NCBI RefSeq assembly: GCF_012931985.1 | Contig: NZ_JAAFGM010000016.1 | Location: 1 to 64,000, forward strand | DNA length: 64,000 nt | DNA from: Candidatus Roseilinea sp. NK_OTU-006 | GTDB lineage: Bacteria; Chloroflexota; Anaerolineae; J036; Brachytrichaceae | Direction of reading: 5' to 3' | Shown here: positions 60,088 to 64,000 of the stretch, piece by piece | Layout: each line of letters begins with the position of its first letter | Position numbering within the stretch: position 1 is the stretch's first letter | The notes under the pieces: generated by a model | Databases searched by the model: none | Seen by the model: only the letters and a program-made list of their open reading frames with translations | What the model was told of the DNA's origin: nothing | Made by a program: the position numbers and the translations under genes

Positions 60088-61443
60088 ATGACAACGATGA
60101 CTTCTTCCGCTCGCGAGATCCTCACCCGCATCCAGGCCCACAACGTGCGCTTCGTGCGCTTTATCTGGTGCGACAACGCCAACGTGATCCGCGCCAAAGC
60201 CGTGCGCACCACCTTCATCGAGAGCTACTTACACGGCGAAGGCGTGGGCATCGCGGCTGCGCAGCAAGCGCTGCCGGTAATGTACGACGCGCTCGCGCCG
60301 GGCAGCGGCCTCACGCCGGCCGGCGAGGCGCACATGCGCGCCGATTGGAGCACCTTCGCTGCGCTGCCCTATGCTCCCGGTCATGCCCGCGTGCTCACCG
60401 ATATCTACGACGGCGAGCAGCCTTGGGCGCATTGCCCACGCAGCTTTCTCCGCCGCATGATCGCCCGCGCTGCCGATCACGGCGTGCACATCTTCGCCGC
60501 CTTCGAGAACGAGTTCTCGCTGTTGCGCCCCTCAGAAAGCGGCCCCCAGCCCTTCGACACCACGGTCTTTTGCCAGACGTGGGCGCTTGATCAGGCCACG
60601 CCCATCATCAACGCCATCACCGACGCACTGGAGGCGCAAGGGCTGCAGGTGGAGATGGCCTACCCCGAATCCGGCCCCGGCCAGTTCGAGCTGCCGGTGC
60701 GCTATGCCGATGCGCTGCGCGCCGCCGACAACCAGATCATCTTTCGCGAGACGGTGAAGGGTGTGGCACGCCAACACGGCGCGCTGGCCTCGTTCGTCCC
60801 CAAGATCTATCCCGATAAAGCCGGCAACGGCGCGCACCTGCACTTCAGCCTGCAACGCAACGGGCGCAGCATCGTGGTTGAACCGGACCGGCCGCACGTG
60901 CTCACTGCCGAGATGCGCGCGTTCATGGCCGGCGTCCTGCATCACCTCCCCGCGCTGATGGCGTTGACTACCCCCAGCACCAACAGCTTCAAGCGCATCC
61001 GCCCGCGCTTTTGGAGCGGCGCGTACACCTGTTGGGGCATCGGCAATCGCGAGGCGGCGCTGCGCGCGCCACAGCCCGCTGCCGGCCAGCCCATCACCAA
61101 CGTGGAGCTGAAGACCTCTGACGCCACCGCCAACCCCTACCTGTCGCTCGGCGCAGTGATCGCCGCCGGCGTAGACGGCTTGGCGAAAGGCATGACGCTC
61201 GGCGAGCCAGTCAACGGCGATCCGGCCGATCTATCGGAGGCGGAACGCGCAGCGCGCGGCATCCGTCAACTCCCCGCCACGTCGGGCGAAGCGATTGCTG
61301 CGCTGGAACAAGACGCTGTGTTGCTCGATGCCCTGGGCGACGCGCTGGCCCGCTCATATCTCGCCGTGCGCCGCGCCGAATGGGAGGCGATGAAAGACCT
61401 GCCCCATGCAGAAGAGGTGCAATTGCTGTTAGAGCGCTACTGA
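60088..61443 (+). CDS. Glutamine synthetase family protein (GlnA-like gamma-glutamyl ligase)
   Basis: A 451-residue member of the glutamine synthetase superfamily. N-terminal beta-grasp VRFVRFIWCDNANVIRAKAV; catalytic domain with FAAFENEFSLL (metal Glu), YPESGPGQFELPV (metal Glu and loop), GNGAHLHFSLQRNG (metal His), RIRPRFWSGAYTCWGIGNREAALR (ATP/phosphate Arg) and ELKTSDATANPYL. The adenylylation-site region of GlnA is absent and the divergence is typical of gamma-glutamylamine or aromatic-amine ligases such as PuuA and GlnT relatives. ATG 60088 is chosen by family start. It precedes an amidohydrolase, the same two domains that are fused in fungal FluG. Confidence 0.9.
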   Translation: MTTMTSSAREILTRIQAHNVRFVRFIWCDNANVIRAKAVRTTFIESYLHGEGVGIAAAQQALPVMYDALAPGSGLTPAGEAHMRADWSTFAALPYAPGHARVLTDIYDGEQPWAHCPRSFLRRMIARAADHGVHIFAAFENEFSLLRPSESGPQPFDTTVFCQTWALDQATPIINAITDALEAQGLQVEMAYPESGPGQFELPVRYADALRAADNQIIFRETVKGVARQHGALASFVPKIYPDKAGNGAHLHFSLQRNGRSIVVEPDRPHVLTAEMRAFMAGVLHHLPALMALTTPSTNSFKRIRPRFWSGAYTCWGIGNREAALRAPQPAAGQPITNVELKTSDATANPYLSLGAVIAAGVDGLAKGMTLGEPVNGDPADLSEAERAARGIRQLPATSGEAIAALEQDAVLLDALGDALARSYLAVRRAEWEAMKDLPHAEEVQLLLERY

Positions 61444-61489
61444 TCGCGCGTGGGGCAGCGCCCCACGCGCAACATCACCCTCGCTCCCG

Positions 61490-62629
61490 ATGGACCTCAC
61501 CCACATTCGCATCCTCGATCATCACGCGCACAACCTGCTGACGCCGGAGGCCATGGCCGGCTTCACGCTCACCGCCGCCTTCACCGAAGGCTATGCCCAA
61601 GAGATCGTTTCGCAGCACGTGCGCGAAACCCTGTTCTTCAAACGCAGCCTGCGCCAGCTCGCCGAGGCGCTCGACTGCGCGCCGACGCTGGAAGGATTGC
61701 TGGACGCTCGCGAGCAGCTAGGCTACGAGCAAATCGCACAGACCCTGTTCGATGCCGGGGGGTTCGCAGCACTGCTGTTGGACGATGGCTTCATGCCCGA
61801 TCGCATCATGCCCACCGCCTGGCACAACCGCTTCGCACCCACCTATCGCTTCATCCGCATCGAACACCTGGCCGCGCAATTGATCGCCCAACACGCGCGT
61901 TGGCCCATGTTCGCAGAGGCCTTCCGCGCGGCCCTGGAAGCGCGCGGCTCCGACGTGGTCGGCTTCAAAAGCATCATCGCCTACCGCACCGGCCTGGGCA
62001 TCGCGCCGCCAGAAGAGGATGCTGCGCAGCAATGCTTTGGCGAACTGCGCGCCCAGGCCGAACGCGGCCTTCCGGTGCGCATAGCGCATCCCCCGCTCAA
62101 CCACTGGCTGGTGTGGACGATGATGATCATCGCGGCGCGCGATGGCGTGCCGGTGCAATTCCACACCGGCTTCGGCGATCCTGACCTCGACCTGCGCATG
62201 GCTAATCCCCTACATCTGCGCCCGCTCTTCGAGCACGCCCCCTTTCGTGGTGCGCCGGTCGTGCTGCTGCACGCCAGCTATCCTTTCACCCGCGAGGCCG
62301 GCTACTTGGCGGCAGTCTATCCGAATGCTTACCTCGACCTTGGCTTGGCGCTGCCCTATCTCAGCCGAGCGGGCATGCGCTTTGCTGTGCGCGCTGCGCT
62401 GGAGTTGGCGCCGCTCAGCAAGATCATGTTCTCCACCGACGCCCACCTTATCCCAGAAACGTTCTACTTGGGCGCGCGTTGCGGGCGGGAGATCATCGCC
62501 GACGTGCTCTCCCAAACAATCGCCGACGGCGACCTCTCGGCAGCCGAAGCGGACGCTGCCGCGCTGGACATCTTGCACCGCAACGCGGCGCGGCTTTACT
62601 TTGGCCAAGAGCACATTGGGCCGGCGTAG
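61490..62629 (+). CDS. Amidohydrolase family protein (FluG N-terminal domain-like)
   Basis: A 379-residue TIM-barrel amidohydrolase: ILDHHAHNLL (D.H.H metal motif on strand 1), DVVGFKSIIAYRTGL (strand with Lys), VPVQFHTGFGDPDLDLRMAN (His), VVLLHASYPFTREAGYLA (His) and IMFSTDAHLIPETFYLG (metal Asp). The pattern matches metal-dependent hydrolases paired or fused with glutamine-synthetase-like proteins (FluG, plant NodGS). It starts 46 nt after the ligase gene. Together the two probably assemble and then hydrolyse a gamma-glutamyl or aromatic amide intermediate; substrate unproven. Confidence 0.9.
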   Translation: MDLTHIRILDHHAHNLLTPEAMAGFTLTAAFTEGYAQEIVSQHVRETLFFKRSLRQLAEALDCAPTLEGLLDAREQLGYEQIAQTLFDAGGFAALLLDDGFMPDRIMPTAWHNRFAPTYRFIRIEHLAAQLIAQHARWPMFAEAFRAALEARGSDVVGFKSIIAYRTGLGIAPPEEDAAQQCFGELRAQAERGLPVRIAHPPLNHWLVWTMMIIAARDGVPVQFHTGFGDPDLDLRMANPLHLRPLFEHAPFRGAPVVLLHASYPFTREAGYLAAVYPNAYLDLGLALPYLSRAGMRFAVRAALELAPLSKIMFSTDAHLIPETFYLGARCGREIIADVLSQTIADGDLSAAEADAAALDILHRNAARLYFGQEHIGPA

Positions 62630-62661
62630 GCCAACACGCCGCATCGCGAGGGGGCAAGCCG

Positions 62662-62817
62662 CTCGGCGTGCAAGACAGCACTGCCCTTCTGCGCGCGTCG
62701 GTTGTGCCCGCATCCTACGCTCTTGCCGTCAATGACCAACACCAAGCCGATCGGAATGCCGCCCTCAGCCAGCCCACGGCAGGCTTCCTCGATTGCCGCT
62801 TGCATGAACTCGTCCAT
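62662..62817 (-). pseudogene. Cytosine/cytidine deaminase-like N-terminal remnant
   Basis: From ATG 62817 the minus strand reads DEFMQAAIEEACRGLAEGGI, PIGLVLVIDGKSVGCGHNRR and GSAVLHAE, the start of a CDA-fold deaminase up to the zinc-binding H-A-E. Similarity stops right there; the PCxxC half with the other zinc ligands is missing, so it is inactive. Family members are about 150 residues. The surrounding 62630-63018 stretch otherwise holds no recognisable gene. Confidence 0.7.
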
Positions 62818-63018
62818 CATCGTCCTCGTCGCCAACGGCACCACGACGAGTAAGGTCGCACGAGTGAGCCGATGTCGGTTCAGGATGGCGCCGAGGCTGG
62901 GCGCCTCGGGTAGCAGATTCAAGGGCGCGAGCGGGGGAATGCGCGGGAGCGCCGCCTACTCGCCGAACACCAACCGGAAGCCCAACAGCGCTGGCATTGC
63001 ACGCTGTTGCGCCGTCGG

Positions 63019-64000
63019 GCTTCAATGGGGCCACGCCTAACAAGGCGTGGAAACCTGTGGTCCGGTGCTTTTAGCACCGGACCACAGAGGATGCTTCAAT
63101 GGGGCCACGCCTTTTGTTAGGCGTGGAAACCTGCTTCATGCGCCACCGTCCGACCTTTCTTATCGGCGCTTCAGTGGGGCCACGCCTTGTTAGGCGTGGA
63201 AACCTGCGACATGCGCCACCGTCCGACCTTTCTTATCGGCGCTTCAATGGGGCCACGCCTTTGCAGGCGTGGAGACGGCGCGGCGGCAGGCAGCGTGCAG
63301 CGGTGTGCGGTGCTTCAATGGGGCCACGCCTTTGCAGGCGTGGAGACCAGCCGAGCGCACAAGAACTAGAAAATCCGTCTCGCCGCTTCAATGGGGCCAC
63401 GCCTTTGCAGGCGTGGAGACGTGCACCAACTGCTGCACCAAAGCAGAAAGCACGACATAGCTTCAATGGGGCCACGCCTTTGCAGGCGTGGAGACCTGAC
63501 ATGGCCACGTTCGCCACGACGTTGCCCAATGGCTTCAATGGGGCCACGCCTTTGCAGGCGTGGAGACCTTGCTTTGGCGAGTTCTGGTGCTGGGCACCGA
63601 CGAGCTTCAATGGGGCCACGCCTTTGCAGGCGTGGAGACCTTGATTCCGACGCCGGACGAAAAGGCGACGCAAAAGCTTCAATGGGGCCACGCCTTTGCA
63701 GGCGTGGAGACTTCTTCCGCCCGACGTCTTTTTGGTAGGCGGCGCAGCTTCAATGGGGCCACGCCTTTGCAGGCGTGGAGACCCTGGCCATCCAGCACTA
63801 CCGCACGCTTTTCGAATCGGCTTCAATGGGGCCACGCCTTTGCAGGCGTGGAGACGTGAAGCGTGCAATCGCGCGTCACGCATCACGTACATGCTTCAAT
63901 GGGGCCACGCCTTTGCAGGCGTGGAGACCGCTCGCTGCCGAAGGCGAGTTGAGGCGCCTGATCAAGCTTCAATGGGGCCACGCCTTTGCAGGCGTGGAGA
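63019..64000 (-). CRISPR. CRISPR array, 14 repeats and 13 spacers in view, open at the right edge
   Basis: Repeats of 36 nt start GCTTCAATGGGGCCACGCC and end GGCGTGGAGAC, with an internal palindrome CCACGCC/GGCGTGG. Starts: 63019, 63093, 63168, 63241, 63312, 63385, 63460, 63532, 63604, 63676, 63747, 63820, 63893, 63966 (last cut one base short by the window edge). Spacers are 35-39 nt. Repeats 4-14 look identical. The first three differ in the loop (AACA, TTTTGTTA, TTGTTA types; the second is 38 nt) and end GAAAC. On the minus strand the repeat ends ATTGAAGC, resembling the crRNA 5' handle of many type I/III systems, so transcription is probably leftward, with the leader beyond 64000 and the degenerate trailer at 63019. 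No cas gene is in the window. Confidence 0.97.

Noticed and set aside
62830-63018. Possible C-terminal tail of a formylglycine-enzyme-like or DGR variable protein (PALLGFRLVFGE on the minus strand)
   Set aside because: Only about a dozen residues resemble such tails and no template repeat or reverse transcriptase is present.
63099-63892. Open frames on both strands across 63099-63892 with repeated FNGATPLQAW or HACKGVAPLK
   Set aside because: They are translations of CRISPR repeats, not genes.

Overview
The window is high-GC, densely coded bacterial DNA. Proline/threonine linkers of the PTPTP type in the secreted proteins, several very large extracellular beta-sandwich proteins, and a mix of sugar and amino-acid ABC transporters suggest a Chloroflexota bacterium, probably a thermophilic Anaerolineae-like lineage. 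That placement is inference; no rRNA or tRNA gene was recognised.

Layout. (1) 1-6671: housekeeping and catabolic genes: the 3' part of a secreted papain-type protease with a chagasin-like domain, pyrB (with an in-frame stop near its start), convergent aroQ, a frameshifted short-chain dehydrogenase and a GH3 glycosidase. (2) 6796-9470: an accessory patch with a truncated alpha/beta hydrolase, a complete IS66-type insertion sequence, a DUF4258/DUF2283-like small gene pair, a strong terminator and a decayed small gene. (3) 9462-42970: one long plus-strand operon, preceded by a near-consensus promoter, encoding an extracellular contractile injection system (eCIS; a phage-tail-like particle related to Afp/PVC). 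It has a cap, one sheath, two tube proteins, a tail-chaperone pair that appears to need a programmed -1 frameshift, a LysM hub protein, a VgrG-like spike, a PAAR tip, gp25/gpJ/gpI-like baseplate proteins and an AAA+ ATPase. Woven into it is an unusual envelope module: two FHA-domain proteins, a two-TM protein, a 2945-residue secreted multidomain protein, and a lipoprotein with a Hedgehog-type signalling domain. The last gene encodes a DUF4157 (HELTH) protein whose C-terminal half reads as a RasGAP domain with a conserved arginine finger. (4) 42971-44659: a gene graveyard of enolase, nucleotidyltransferase, beta-propeller and DUF4129 remnants, with one copy of a dispersed repeat of about 106 bp. 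(5) 44660-51850: a minus-strand catabolic operon: enolase-superfamily dehydratase/racemase, CUT1-type sugar ABC transporter, zinc alcohol dehydrogenase and aldehyde dehydrogenase. (6) 51953-62629: a plus-strand catabolic region: cupin, gluconate-2-dehydrogenase subunit-3-like protein, GMC oxidoreductase, a complete branched-chain-type (Liv) ABC transporter, a glutamine-synthetase-like ligase and an amidohydrolase. (7) 63019-64000: a CRISPR array of 14 repeats running off the right edge, with no cas gene in view.

The most interesting content is the eCIS island. Two eukaryote-like domains (RasGAP and Hedgehog) sit beside the assembly ATPase. A G-run slippery heptamer followed by a 9-bp-plus-4-bp stem-loop joins the two chaperone reading frames, as in phage tail G/GT genes. 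FHA plus transmembrane proteins suggest a particle attached to, or sensed at, the cell envelope. I am not aware of a description of this combination, but I could not search.
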